Assembly: GCF_000150275.1 (NCBI RefSeq)
Contig: NW_002060962.1
Coordinates: forward strand, 88,007 to 152,006
Source of the DNA: Trichoplax adhaerens
Taxonomy: Eukaryota; Placozoa; Uniplacotomia; Trichoplacea; Trichoplacidae
Reading direction: 5' to 3'
DNA length: 64,000 bases
Shown one piece after another: positions 52,273 to 64,000 of this stretch (positions are counted from its first letter, which is position 1; every line of letters begins with the position of its first letter). The notes below the pieces were generated by a model that worked only from the letters and a program-made list of their open reading frames with translations, searched no databases and was not told the DNA's origin. The position numbers and the translations under genes are program-made.

Positions 52273-55091
52273 ATGAATTATTATAATATAATCTTCTGTT
52301 TTTTAATCTTGGCTGTCCTAAAAGGCGTATGTGTCCATGGAGGTTAGTACGAATATTGCTGTATGGAGGATTAGTTTAGGGTATAGTGTGACATGTCTGC
52401 AATTTGCACATTACTGTACAGCACATTCCTATCTAGCTAGTAGATTAGAATATCGCTTTCCAGTTTTTAAACGTATTCCGGGTGAAGGAAAGTACTCGAC
52501 GAGATTGCAATTCATCGGGATTCTGATGTATAATTTTATGAACTGATTTCCACTTCTAGTTACTTATTGCACGCTAGTAAGCTTGCAAACAAATAATATC
52601 ATGATTAGGCGAGACCGTGTAGTCTGATAAGATGGAGGTAATATTCGTACGTATGATTCAGATTGCAGATAAATCAATACTAAAGATAGATTGGAGACGA
52701 TGGAGATACAGATAAATTGATGGGCGTATGTTTTTTACATTTCTACTATATTGTTAACGTAGCGTTACTGTTTAGAGATGTCGAAATGGTATGCAACAGT
52801 GCTACATCACGTCGAGTTGTTAACTATTTGTGTAAAGTTTTCATCGTTTTACGCGTATGTTTAACAGTTTATAAATTAATGATATGGTAATGGATTGTGC
52901 TTCAACTCGACAGACATAGACGTGTTACTATATACTGATGGGATTGTATTTAGTCTCATAATCCTAACTGTACCTTTACTAACCTTCTATGACAGGGAAA
53001 GAAATGACATGCGGCTCTGCTGTTAAACTAGTCAATATAAAGTATAATGCTCGCTTACATTCCCACGATGTGAAATACGGTTCTGGTAGTGGACAGCAGG
53101 TATGTGTTGATTTCATCTTCATTTATTGATCTGCTCTACAGATGATACTGTTGTAATACTGTATGTATATGCTGTAGACGTATATAAACTATGCATGAAT
53201 AAATCTCATTCTCTTAAACATCGTTATGAGTAATATAAGGAACAGGAAAGGAACTTTTGTTGTTGATGCTACCCCACTGCATTCTTGCATGCTACGCCTG
53301 CAAATGTTGAGATTATTATTAACTTGTTACATATTCTGCAATATCACCATGCATAGTATCACTGCATAGCATGTAGATTTTACTTACTTACTCGCCTTCA
53401 GGTTTATGATTTACCTTTCTTACTACCTCCTCATGATTCTAGTCTGTCACTGGTCAACCAGCTAAAGATGATGTTAACAGCTATTGGATTATCAAGGGAC
53501 CTCATGGTAAAGATTGTCTTCGAGGGTAAGGAGAATTGATAAAATTCGTGCGTTATGGTGTAGTAATACTGATATCGTCCATGGCATAATACTCTCTACA
53601 AAGCGGTAGAATCTATCTATTACATAAGGCATCATTCTTCCCCTTGCAACTAATTCCTCATGGAGTTATACCATGGACTCTTACATTTACTTGATAAATG
53701 TAGAGATCCATGGTACAACTAAAATGTACATTAAGCGTATGTTATAATCAACTATGGAGTTTTGCAGTTGCATTGTCCATGTTGGACATGCTAGGCATCC
53801 ATCATTGATTAGCTTCCAATAGGACACAGTATGGATATCATAATTTGTTATCATTTGTAATAATGACTATGGATTGTAAATGAGTGAATGAGCACCAGTG
53901 TAGATGCGAATATGGCCAAGCTGTTGTCCAATCAAATTTCGCCACGAAGTGATGCGATGTCCCTAAATAGTACAAATAGTACAGTGCTGGAGTCAGCCAG
54001 TGTGAATGCTATACTTCTGAGTACTGTACTGTACAGTGTACAGTACAGTAGTAACGCTGACTGGATACTGTACTGTACCGTTCCGTACTGCATCGGTCCG
54101 TAACTGGTCCGTTCTGGTCTAGACCGGACCGATTTTTCAGGTTTGGTCCATACTGTTACTGTACTGCAGACACAGACTGACGTTGCCCGGAAGCTCGCAG
54201 CTTTTAAGAGTATATTGCAAATATATACTTCTTATACACGTATATAAATAATACAAATTATTTATATTATCAATTAATTATAACGTATATATACAATCAT
54301 CTCATTCATGGCTAGTTCGCGCTTGAAATGAAACACAGTTTTGCTCTAGTTTAGTAATGTTACTACGAAATCCTTATCGAGTTACGGCCTATGCAAGTGC
54401 TATTTTGATTGCATTGATCTATCTCATTATATACTATACGTATTCTAATAAAATCTGTATTTTTCCTTTATTAATCAATTTTGAAGGACTGCAATCAAGT
54501 GTGGTGCTACGATTCGGTTAATGCACGCTGCAACTGAAAGCCATCTTCATAGCCATCATTTCCCATCTCCTCTTTCTCATAATAAAGAAGTTAGTTGTTT
54601 TGGTGGTAAAGACAAAGGGGATCACTTAGACAATTGGATGGTAGTTTGCAATACCAATCGCAAATATTGGATGCGCGATGAACAGATTCGCCTAAAACAT
54701 GTAGAATTAGCAAGGTATGTGCAGTAAATGTCAGATATATTTTACAATGGTACTTTTATGCTATACCTAACTCTGATCATAAATTAATAGTTAATATTTC
54801 AATTAATGCGATAAATAGCCACAATTTTGTAACCTGTTTCACTATATTACACATGTTTAGTTATTTGCATCTAACTGGTGACGTTTTCGGCCGACCAATA
54901 AACGGCCAGTACGAAATTTCTGGATATCATGCTACGGAGCGTGGTAACTTATGGAAGGCTGCGGTAGGTCCATGTTATATTAATGTTTTACATTGATGAT
55001 AAAAGAGGGTCGATTATAATTATTGGAAAGGCAACTCTGATAGTTATTAATCTTATAGGAGGGTGTATACCTTACTGCCAAGAAAAACTAA
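52273..55091 (+). CDS. SDF2: Stromal cell-derived factor 2-like MIR-domain protein, six exons
   Basis: SDF2/SDF2L1 are ER-lumen proteins with three MIR repeats that assist ERdj3/BiP folding and quality control. Exons: 52273-52342, 52996-53099, 53443-53525, 54487-54714, 54861-54963, 55059-55091; phases agree and give 206 residues. Exon 1 is a signal peptide (MNYYNIIFCFLILAVLKGVC). Diagnostic stretches are MTCGSAVKLVN, RLHSHDVKYGSGSGQQSVTG, NSYWIIKG, HLHSHHFPSPLSHNKEVSCF and GDHLDNWMVVC, and YWMRDEQIRLKH, all close to animal SDF2. The protein stops at EGVYLTAKKN and lacks the H(D/A)EL-type ER retention tail of vertebrate SDF2 proteins and the preceding roughly 15 residues. Intron 3 (53526-54486) carries a hairpin and TACTGTAC clusters. 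It is tail-to-tail with CAMSAP. Confidence 0.95.
53666..53718. repeat. Imperfect inverted repeat in SDF2 intron 3
   Basis: Two 24-base arms (left begins TTATACCATGGACTC; right ends TCCATGGTACAA) are complementary at about 19 of 24 positions around a 5-base loop (CTTGA). The arm contains TACCATGGA, the same core as the CAMSAP-intron hairpin at 56270-56314. Confidence 0.6.
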
Positions 55092-55989
55092 GAAAGCTAC
55101 AATCCTATGATCGTAAAACATACGCCCGAATATAAAATCGTGTTCACATTGTAACTATAGAAATTGAATCTCATACATGTTATCTAACTACATAGAAATT
55201 GCGTTAATGAAAGTTTAGGTATGAAAATACTCTTTCATTTGCGCAGCATAGCTGGTATGATTAAGTCCTGTTGGCGAAAGAATTCTCCATGCCAGATAGA
55301 ATTGTAGCATCTACAGATGCTTTGATAACCTTAAGATCATACAATACTGATAATTCGTGTTTTAGCATGCTGTTACCAAATTTATATTGTAGTAAATACT
55401 GTAACAAAGTACGCGTACTCGTGAATCAATACGACATACTGTATAGCTGATTTTATCAGTCGTAACTCACATATTACACTGCGATGATGTCGATTTAGAA
55501 ATATACAACAATAAGGTGAGGAACCTTCTGATTTACTAAAGTTCAATGTTTTCCTTTTTATTAACCTCAATAAACTTGGATTCACACATTTGTAAGCATA
55601 CTTGTAATGAATGGCTATTTCGATAGATATATGCAATGTACTGTACATTGTAATATAAATCAGAACTTGTTGCTCATAGGCTGCTTTTGCAACTAATTAA
55701 TAGTATATAGTTAAAGAGCAATCTCCCTAATTAGTCAGCTGCAAAGCTGAATGGTCTATGGTAAATTGACGAAATTCTTATCGACATCATGTAGCAGAAA
55801 ATAACATCATAACTTTTTTAAATAAGTCACAAAAATTTATATCAAATACTGCAAACCTTTAATAAATTCTATATATTTTATACATTATAACTACATGTAG
55901 ATAATAGATAGATTATAGTAACATAAAACTTCTTACGGCATAAGTTATATCAAATAGTGATATATAGGTAGTTGTAAATCATCTTTTAA
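55092..55989. other. Convergent 3' spacer between SDF2 and CAMSAP
   Basis: AT-rich 3' UTR/spacer. The 88-codon minus frame at 55382-55648 has no homology or splice support. No repeat is obvious. Confidence 0.55.
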
Positions 55990-58900
55990 TTAGCGAGACT
56001 TGTTACTAGCCTTCTTGGAATGAAGCCAGTAGCTATCATGAATAGAAAAAGCATCCACTGATACAGATAAAACTTTTGATGGTATCTCACGGAATTGTTT
56101 AGCTCCGGTATAGTACCTATGTGCAATTGATCGGAAATGTTCAGTCATAGACTAATTCAAATGAGATCTTACGATGGTATACGTACATAAACGATAAAGT
56201 TAGCTTTTCGCATAAGCTATAACTATATACATAATTATATTCTTGTAAGCACGAATGCAATAACCGTACGTATTACCATGGACCTCTAGAGATTCTAGAG
56301 GTCCACGGTATTACAGCGAACTTACTTAAAGGATTTTTCAATCATATTCGGAAGCACAAGCCTTGGTCCAGTACCGAATATTTTTTCGGCCTAGGGGTAA
56401 GCAGGTATTTAAAAAATCAACTTAATCCATATTATACTTCCATTTACTACACTAAAAGTTGACAAATATCTAGCAGACTGATAAATCTAAACTTCCTAAA
56501 TTGTTACCTCCTCAATGTCATGAAAAAATGCATACAATCCACGAAATTTGCTGCCATTTTGATCTCGAAAAAGTACCATAAAAATGCTTGCATCTGATTC
56601 TTCCATTGCCTAGTAAAAAAAAGTGAGAGTTTAATCGATGGTGAATACTTATGATTTATATTGCATATACATGATACAGTCAAATATATATATGTACTTA
56701 GTGTATATTTACTGCCAAGTTAATAATCCTATGTAATTTTCAACTTTATAAAACCTTTTTCGCATAAATGATTTTACAAGAGTATTTACAATAATTAATT
56801 ATTGGTGACCATATATCCTATGACTTAAACTTTTATGTCGTAGATTTGTATAATATAATCTTCATGTTAAGAAAGTATATAATCAAATTATTAAAACGCA
56901 TCACTTCTAACTCTTTTAACAAATATTTCTGGTGTTGCCTACCGACAAAGCGTGTTCACGTTGATCCTTATTTACAGTTCCAGCCAAACAGACATACTCT
57001 AATGCATTTATCAACACTTTTTTATTAGACTTCACTGACGGTTTGACATAACACGGAAGTGCACCTTAGATAAATATCAATGATATCAACTCGTTAGTAT
57101 CCAAAAGTTTCCAGCTGAAATACGTGTGTCCTGTACAGTATACTGAACCGTAGAGGGATTACTGTTATAGAATAGCACATTAGTAACAAGACAATTTAAT
57201 GTATTTACCACTTTCTGATCCGAGAGAATTTATAGAATTAGACGATCCATAGCGAGAGCTTGCAGCCGATAATGCTCCAGGGGTTGCTGCTTTACTGCTA
57301 CCTCGAATCTTAGAGCCAATGCCATCGCTTTCATGACGTTGAGAATTTCTCGATGGCGATGCAGCTACTGCTCGTGAACATTGATAAATTTGAAGTACAA
57401 TAAGTATAAGAAAAAGTTTAGACTAAGTAGATAATGCCGTTATTAATATATGTGATAGTGTATAACCTTTCCCCCGATTCGAAGCAGAAGTATTTCTGGT
57501 ATGATTTTTAGGTGGTAGCTGTGACGCTTCCGAATGACCTTTAGACGTAGTCTTTTTATCAGCCATGGCTTTGGCAGCACGGCTTAACGTCGTGTATGTA
57601 GATGTACCCTGACTACCATCACGGTGTCCTTTTGCTTCCATACGGTGCGCTTGAATTTTTTTTCTAATAAATATACAAAGTAAATAATTACATACAAAAA
57701 CTGTTATGAAGGTGCTATGAGTACATCGAAGCAACAATATTCGATTCTAATGCTCGCACATATCATGATTACCGTCTTTCTTCTATCTTTTTTTCGTGCG
57801 CTTGATGTGCTGCCTCTCGCTTGGCTTTATCTTCTTGTTCTTTTTGATGACGAAGTCGTTCAAATTTAACCATCCGCTACAAGATTTAATCATAATATTT
57901 TCAAACAGTTACTACGCGTTTATGATTTAATCGTACTAACATAATACTATAGTTTATATGTAACAATAGATGTTACTGATTCGTAATATTATATCTCTTA
58001 CATGCTTGTTTTCGTTCTCATCTTCAGTAATAAATTCAAATCCTTTAGATTCTTTTGATTCATCACAACTAGAATTATTACAATTTCCGTGGACACCAGT
58101 TTTCTTTGTTGAAACTTCCTCATCAAGTTTATGTTCATTTTCTAATTTTTCAGCTTTTTTACTTTCAACTGTTTTTGAACCTGAACTGACATCTCTTTTA
58201 TTGCTCTCAGGATTAAATTTACTCGGTCTGTTACTACCAGATCCAGTTCGACTGCGATGACTATCGAGCTTTTTATTGGCAATTGGTGAATTTTTACGCC
58301 CATGTGTCAAATCTCTATTCGGTTTAGGGGAATGTGAACGGGCTTTACTCTCAGATGCAAGATTTCTTTTTCCTGCGGCGCCAGCAGAGACTGCCTGATG
58401 ACCTTGGGGTGTTGTATTTTTCGAACTGTGCGGGCTAGAAGGAATGGTCTTGCAGGACGATGATACTTTTTCTTGATTTCGAGGACTAATAGAGTTTAAT
58501 TTTCCTTTACGATCGCCTTGCATCTGGTTTGGGGACCCAGCAGGGGAAGATAATTTGTTTTGTTCTTGGGTTTTGAGAGATTTAGGTCGGGCTTTCACTC
58601 TTCTAGTTGTACTGTCATCGATGTTGACTTCGAAAGATAGGCCTGTAGGCTTGGAATTGCCAGTATATTCATCGTGTTCTTCTTTCGTATTTACTTTAAT
58701 CCCTAGAATTTTAAAAAATGTATGTTGCATAACATTTTCCTTATCAGTAACAAACTGCCGTTTAAGTTCTTCATCCTGTGCAGTTATCGCTTGTCTTATT
58801 GACGTCATTTTTAATTGAGCTTCATTTAATTTGATCATGTCTGCTTTGGACATCTTGCTTATTGCAGCCGAGTAATTATTACTAGTTTCGTCTGCATCTG

Positions 58901-61153
58901 TATTGTTTTCTGATACCTGTGGAGCAGTGATAAAGTCTGAATTTGAGCTGATAATATTAACTTCAGAGTCATCTAAGTTAGTTATTTCTGGGTTGGATAA
59001 ATGATTGTCAGTAACTTTTGTTGATAATTCAACTTGAGCATCTTCATCATCGAGAGAAAAGCTATCAGAGAGTTCTACTTTCGAAAGCAAATTGGACTTT
59101 ATTGAATTGTCGTGCGATTCATTCGGTATGCGACTGTCAGCGGTAGAGGTAACGCTGTAGCTGCTAGAGCAGATGTGCGTCTTCCTATTGCCATTCCCTT
59201 AACAAGCAAGTCGAAAGTTTTGAAGTTTTAAGTGTGCTAGGTGAATATTTTTAAGGCTAAGTTAAATAATGGTTATACTTACTATCATACTCGAAGAGAC
59301 GAAAAAATTCAGAAAGGAATGCTACGATATTAGATTTTAACATCGTAAATCCGTACACGATGTCTTCAATTGAGGGAAAATGCATTTTACGCGATAGTTG
59401 TTGTAAACATATATTTCGAATCAGTGATAAATTTTCGAGTTTTTGTTCAAACGAAGGCTTGTTATGGTGAATATCTAAAATCAGTTAAATGAGCATGTGC
59501 AGCATAAGTGATGACTTTAGTGCATAATACGTTTTTGGTAATAGCCTAGTACGCAAAGTAAACATTGCACGTTAGGATCTACGGTAGTTCCTAGCTCTAA
59601 ATTTAGCTCCAACGTTACAAAGATTTCGTGCAAAAGCAAACAAAAACGTGCATTGACAATTTTACAAATATCAATAATATGGAACTACAATAATTCGGTA
59701 TAACGCTAGCGTAAATAGAAAATTCGGTGTAATAAGTTGTTATGAACTGTATTTGTAGCATAGTTATACAAGGAGTAAGAACTCTGCACAAAAATATGCA
59801 TTAATATTCGGCTTTAATACGCGCATATATATTGAATATTAATAAATATTATGAGAGCGAAAAGATTTAGTCAGCTTAATATGGTAGATGAGATCAAAAA
59901 TGGATTCTTATTAACTACTTTATCTCGGTCAATATCGTAACACTAACTAAATATACAGATATCGATACAGCAATGCTTACGAAGCACGTCATGTTAGATG
60001 ATAACCGATATTAATTTGTAACATACGCTGTTGCTTTAAAAACGCAATAGCTGACTAAATTATATTGCATGGCATAGCACGGTAATTACCTGCTAAGTCG
60101 ATTAAATTAGGTTTGTAGTAGCTGATAACAGCTGCTAGACAGCAACCACTACCCAAATCTTTCAAAAGGTCAAACATATTGGGGATCGTCGGTATGTTAG
60201 TATCCTTATTACTTTCATTCACTAAGTCACATATTAAGTTGATCCATGTTAATAGAGCTTCTTCAAGGTTCGACAGTGATTCGTTTGCTATATGTTCACG
60301 AGCGCCATCTAACCTCCTATTAATAGTTATTTAATTGCAGCTTTTTAACGTGAAGTAGTTACTGTAAAATTAAATCTCAAAGAGGGAATTTATACTTAAG
60401 AAACACCTTCGCATAATCACTTTTCGTATACAGAAAATACTTATGTTACATATCGGATATTGACTAATACCTTAAGGAATCAGTGAAAGCTGAGACGCTA
60501 ACGATATTATTCACATAGGCATCCATCATCGCATCAATTAATGTCGTATGGGAAGCCTATCGCATGGATTTACATGATGAAGAGATAGGACAATTATGAG
60601 ATACAAGTTTAATATAATTCGCTGTTAAACATATGATATAAATTAAGAGAGTACAAGTTTCAAAATTTACGTTAAAGTTGGTAAATTCGTATTAATAATG
60701 TCTACATGATTGCACTTTATTACAATATTGCATTAAAATTTCGAGTTCCTTACCACATGTAGAGCACTACGTCTATTAAGTAATTCCAATGAAATTGATG
60801 CAATAGGATTTTGTTCAGCATTGTGACCTAATTTTCCCAATTTACGGATAACACTCTCATGTGTAGTGCTGCCATTAGAAGGTGGTGTAGGTGCACTTTC
60901 TTCAAATAAATTTGCATAAACATCTTCATAAATCGCACCAGATGTTAATAAATCGATAGTAACTGGATCGTTGGGATCGAAGTCCTAATCAAATTATAAA
61001 GGTTTTACTTTAAAAAGTTCAATACTTAAATTTTAACATTCGAAAAACGATTTTACAAAAGGATTAAGTCTTCAGACCTTTAAGTAAAGTTGAATATGCC
61101 TATCATAACAATCGAAATCGTAAAACATCACAGTGGATATAATGCTTTGGCGA
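55990..61153 (-). CDS. CAMSAP: Calmodulin-regulated spectrin-associated protein (CAMSAP/Patronin), thirteen exons, N-terminus missing
   Basis: CAMSAP proteins cap and stabilise free microtubule minus ends. Exons found: 61153-61078, 60984-60754, 60556-60471, 60316-60090, 59474-59283, 59197-58002, 57876-57773, 57663-57467, 57367-57209, 57064-56943, 56609-56508, 56390-56326, 56116-55990; all phases agree, giving about 960 residues. The N-terminal part has the CAMSAP CH region (TTLIDAMMDAYVNNIVSVS, LTWINLICD, GSGCCLAAVISYY, FTMLKSNIVAFLSEFFRLFE). The large exon contains a coil RQAITAQDEELKRQFV, as in the spectrin/calmodulin-binding segment, then a long Ser/Lys-rich linker and a charged coiled coil (FERLRHQKEQEDKAKREAAH). 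The C-terminal CKK domain is complete: NALEYVCLAGTVN, FMVLFRDQNGSKFRGLYAFF, IFGTGPRLVLPNMI and QFREIPSKVLSVSVDAFSIH. About 50 N-terminal residues are not found and may lie at 61154-64000 or beyond. Confidence 0.95.
56270..56314. repeat. Near-perfect 21-bp hairpin in the last CAMSAP intron
   Basis: The arms 56270-56290 and 56294-56314 are complementary at 19 of 21 positions around a 3-base loop (GAT). The inner 12 bases (GGACCTCTAGA plus T) pair perfectly. It lies in the intron between exons 56326-56390 and 55990-56116. Confidence 0.85.
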
Positions 61154-64000
61154 CTAGAACTTACTGAAGGATAAATTTATTGTGTTGTTGCTACTACTAT
61201 ATTATACAATGATTTTGTGATTTCTCCTCCTTCATGAATACAGAACAGTTTAATCGCTAGAATTGAGCGGTGAGGAAAATCTTGAAATAAAATTACTGCG
61301 TAATTTAATACTAAGATAGGCAGTACGACAGAAATTTAAATACTGCAATTTTATTTAAGGGTAAATACTAGTATGCACACATACAAATGTTAACGCACCG
61401 TTTCAATGAAATAAGAACCGATGCCGGTATTTATCATCAATTATCATTAAATCTAGTTTATTATGATGATGAATGATTTCTTAGACGGACTTATGGACGA
61501 GTGGTGATTATATTTGTAAAAACTGACTATAGATAAACTATGACAGTAAATTGGCAAGTATAGGAGACGATAGTTTGTATTAGTTCCTTTTCTTAATGAA
61601 TAAATTAGTAAATTTAATACGAGATCCAAAGCTAATATTCATGCAATACTATTATACAGATTTTACCTGTAATATTACTCTCTGATCTTAATTTATCTAT
61701 AACTACTAACTGCTGCGATTTGACAAGTGTGTTATAATCGCTTCTTTTACTGCCATTATATAGATATATGCACATTTAATTGTATTATCTAGGATCCAGA
61801 TGTTTTTGTTACTGGTTTACCGATCGATCATGCATTACTTTAAGACATTACATCGGATAGAGAAATGAGAAAATAGTTTATGAGTTTTAACAATTACATT
61901 CTCACAAAATTAGAATATTTCACAATCTATTCTTCTTTTGTAAAGGCTTTTTTTTATACGTCCTCAATTAAACCGTATAGTACTTAGATACAGAAGATAT
62001 AGGTTGTGATAATTGAAAATTTTGGGTGAAATCTTGAAAGGGATTATAACTTGAGAACTTTAGCTCTCTTATGTGTCTCTAGTAATTATTAATTATGGTT
62101 ATACAGTACTGTATAATACGCAGATTAATAGATAATACAAAATCCATTGTACAATACAGTAGTTGATATTATTGCGTAAAATGTTGAAAAAGGATTATAA
62201 CTTTTAAGATTTTGGTATTTTTTCTTCTTGTACGCCTCAAATATGTAATTTTACAATCTACAAATTACACAGAATCTATGTTATGATAGTTGAGAACTTG
62301 AGGTTTCTGGGTAAATTATTGAAAGTAATATAATTTGTAGATTTTAGTATTTCATCTTTTTTTTGGATCTAAATGCTTCTATAACGTGTGGATGATATGA
62401 GATTTTGTGGTATAACCGTTGATATTTCTTGGTAAAAATGTGGAAAGAAATTATAACTTGTAGATTTTAGCGTTCAATCCTCTTAAGCTATCCAAAATAA
62501 TTTTTGAATGCTTCAATACAGTATATGAGATTGATAACTTGACACTTTCTGGGTAAATTTTTGAAAAGGATTTACGTATTTCCTGAAAGTTTACTGTCCT
62601 ATAATTGTCATTGTGAATTACATTTTAATATAAGAAATGCAATGATAATAATTTAATTAAGAATAAAGATGTCAATTTATCAATTGTTGTGGTGTATTTT
62701 AAAAGGGAAACCTTAACGAATGCCGGCCGGTTATTACAATATAAGAGTGCCATTCTTGTATAAAAAAGTGACGGAGTGTCAACTTTTGAGCAGCGTTGAC
62801 GTTATACAAATTAAGAAAGTGCAGATATATACTCAGTATTATGTTACATATCGAGAACATAACTGAAGATTGAATAAGAAAATAAACTATCACAAGCGAT
62901 ATCAATAACAATTTTTGAGTTCATTACTATTATTTTAATGACCTTCTCGGTTGTATATCAGTTATCAGTCAATTTAAAGGATGAGAATTTTTGATCGGAC
63001 AAGATTTTGATTGTTGTAATTGATACTGAAAATTGCTTTCGCATCATTTGATTGTAGTGTTATCAAACCAATTAAACGAGTAGGTAAATAATGTTTCCAG
63101 TAAGATGTACGGTAAAATAAGAGGCCAATGCAATAAATATATTTATAGCCGTCGCGAAATAACATGTAGGCTACGATGTTCAATTTTATATTCACTAAGG
63201 TAATGTACGTGCATGTATATCCAAATCATTTTTCGATCGAAAGTTAGCACTAAATACGTGTGCCGTGGATAAGTTGATTTATATTGTCACTGTCAAATAC
63301 AGTTTCATCTTTACACTTCTCCAGCACTATAGAATTCAGTTATAATATGATATTACGTTATTAGTATCTGAATAACAGTCAATTAGTTACGCTCTAATTG
63401 CCTGAAGGTGTATTGGGTAAACCATATGTAAGAAAATTGGTCATGGGCGTAGTTTTGCACATCAATACATTTTCCCAGACTTGCCAGAATATCGTACAGT
63501 ATCTAAGCTTGTAAAGTTTGGATAAAGTCTTGAACTACTTTATGATTGTAATGGAATAGTACCTTTGTATATACCTATGTAGCATCTTATACAAGTATCG
63601 GTGGATAATTTAAAAGGGTAGTATCTATCAAATCTTTATTAACAATTTGCATTCAGGAGTAGACATGGTAGAAACAAGAGAGACACATACACTCGAGGTC
63701 GTCCATTAATACAGGCACTGTACTACCGCTATTGGATTATTTTAAAAAGAATAAAAGTAATTGTAATAACATGCACGATGACTACTCTTTTAAACGGTAT
63801 AAAAAAAAAGTTGACATGCTGTCAACGCCAATGAGACATGTGGAATAATTCTCAGCAGGGTTTAAATTGTACGTTAAGCCACTAGCTTAGGGTAAACATT
63901 CGACTATCCAACAAGGGTATTTGATAACATACGAGTAAGTTGTTACATGTCGTATCCAGGCAAAATATGAACAAAACAGATTCTCTAGAAAGTTTAAACT
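61154..64000. other. Upstream of the found CAMSAP exons: intron or 5' spacer with an array
   Basis: The first CAMSAP exon found needs two bases from an upstream exon, so at least part of this region should be intron. No N-terminal exon could be confirmed. A decayed array lies at 61990-62600. The rest is AT-rich without recognisable features. Confidence 0.45.
61990..62600. repeat. Decayed tandem array, unit about 112-150 bp
   Basis: Blocks like TTGAGAATTTTGGGTAAAAT, TTTTGAAAGGATTATAACTT and GTAGATTTTAGTATTT recur near 62012, 62163, 62290, 62418 and 62530. T-rich and ATACAGTATATGA-like sequence lies between them. Copies are diverged but their order is kept. Confidence 0.7.

Noticed and set aside
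57970-58818. Plus-strand frames of 87-96 codons
   Set aside because: They are antisense shadows of the large Ser/Lys-rich CAMSAP exon, whose reading is supported by splice phases and homology.
61667-61775. Possible N-terminal CAMSAP exon on the minus strand (ATG to a GT donor, 36 codons)
   Set aside because: The donor phase (1) does not match the phase needed by the exon at 61153, and the sequence does not resemble CAMSAP N-termini; kept only as a note.

Overview
This window looks like nuclear DNA of an early-branching animal. It is AT-rich and gene-dense, and almost every gene is cut by short GT-AG introns of roughly 60 bases to 1 kb. The gene set includes CAMSAP, an astacin, SPEF1, MCM9 and SLC25A51. 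A placozoan (Trichoplax/Hoilungia type) fits best, but that is an inference from style and gene content. I saw no bacterial operons, CRISPR arrays, rRNA genes, convincing tRNA genes or intact transposons.

Exon models were built by reading both strands, matching splice phases and comparing with remembered family sequences. Layout: (1) 839-1648 +, last exon of an acidic Gln/Glu-rich protein; (2) 3243-7289 -, MCM9, nine exons; (3) 7994-11179 +, secreted S28 serine peptidase, seven exons, divergent from MCM9 across a four-copy tandem repeat; (4) 14215-14553 -, CREBL2-type bZIP; (5) 20560-23013 +, SPEF1/CLAMP, eight exons; (6) 24927-25277 -, orphan ORF; (7) 25616-26632 -, intronless SLC25A51-type NAD+ carrier; (8) 32340-39674 -, astacin metalloprotease with a LamG-like tail, nine exons; (9) 43284-45680 -, TAF12, seven exons with a 21-base first coding exon; (10) 46751-47971 +, TRAPPC3, five exons; (11) 48854-50796 -, COQ3, 5' end unresolved; (12) 52273-55091 +, SDF2-like MIR protein, six exons; (13) 55990-61153 -, CAMSAP/Patronin, thirteen exons found, extreme N-terminus not found.

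The genes are unrelated housekeeping or cell-biology genes: replication and repair, transcription, ER and Golgi trafficking, mitochondrial NAD+ and ubiquinone, microtubule ends and cilia, and secreted proteolysis. They do not form a pathway. MCM9/peptidase, TAF12/TRAPPC3, COQ3/SDF2 and CREBL2/SPEF1 are head-to-head pairs. SPEF1/SLC25A51, TRAPPC3/COQ3 and SDF2/CAMSAP are tail-to-tail.

The most striking non-genic signal is that much of the intron and spacer DNA consists of locus-private, mostly decayed tandem arrays with units of about 55 to 200 bases. At least eleven are visible, including in introns of MCM9, the astacin gene (three introns) and TAF12. A second signal is a recurring GTACTGTAC/TACAGTA motif outside exons, and a third is a pair of intronic hairpins sharing a core. 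I did not find a convincing new multi-gene system.
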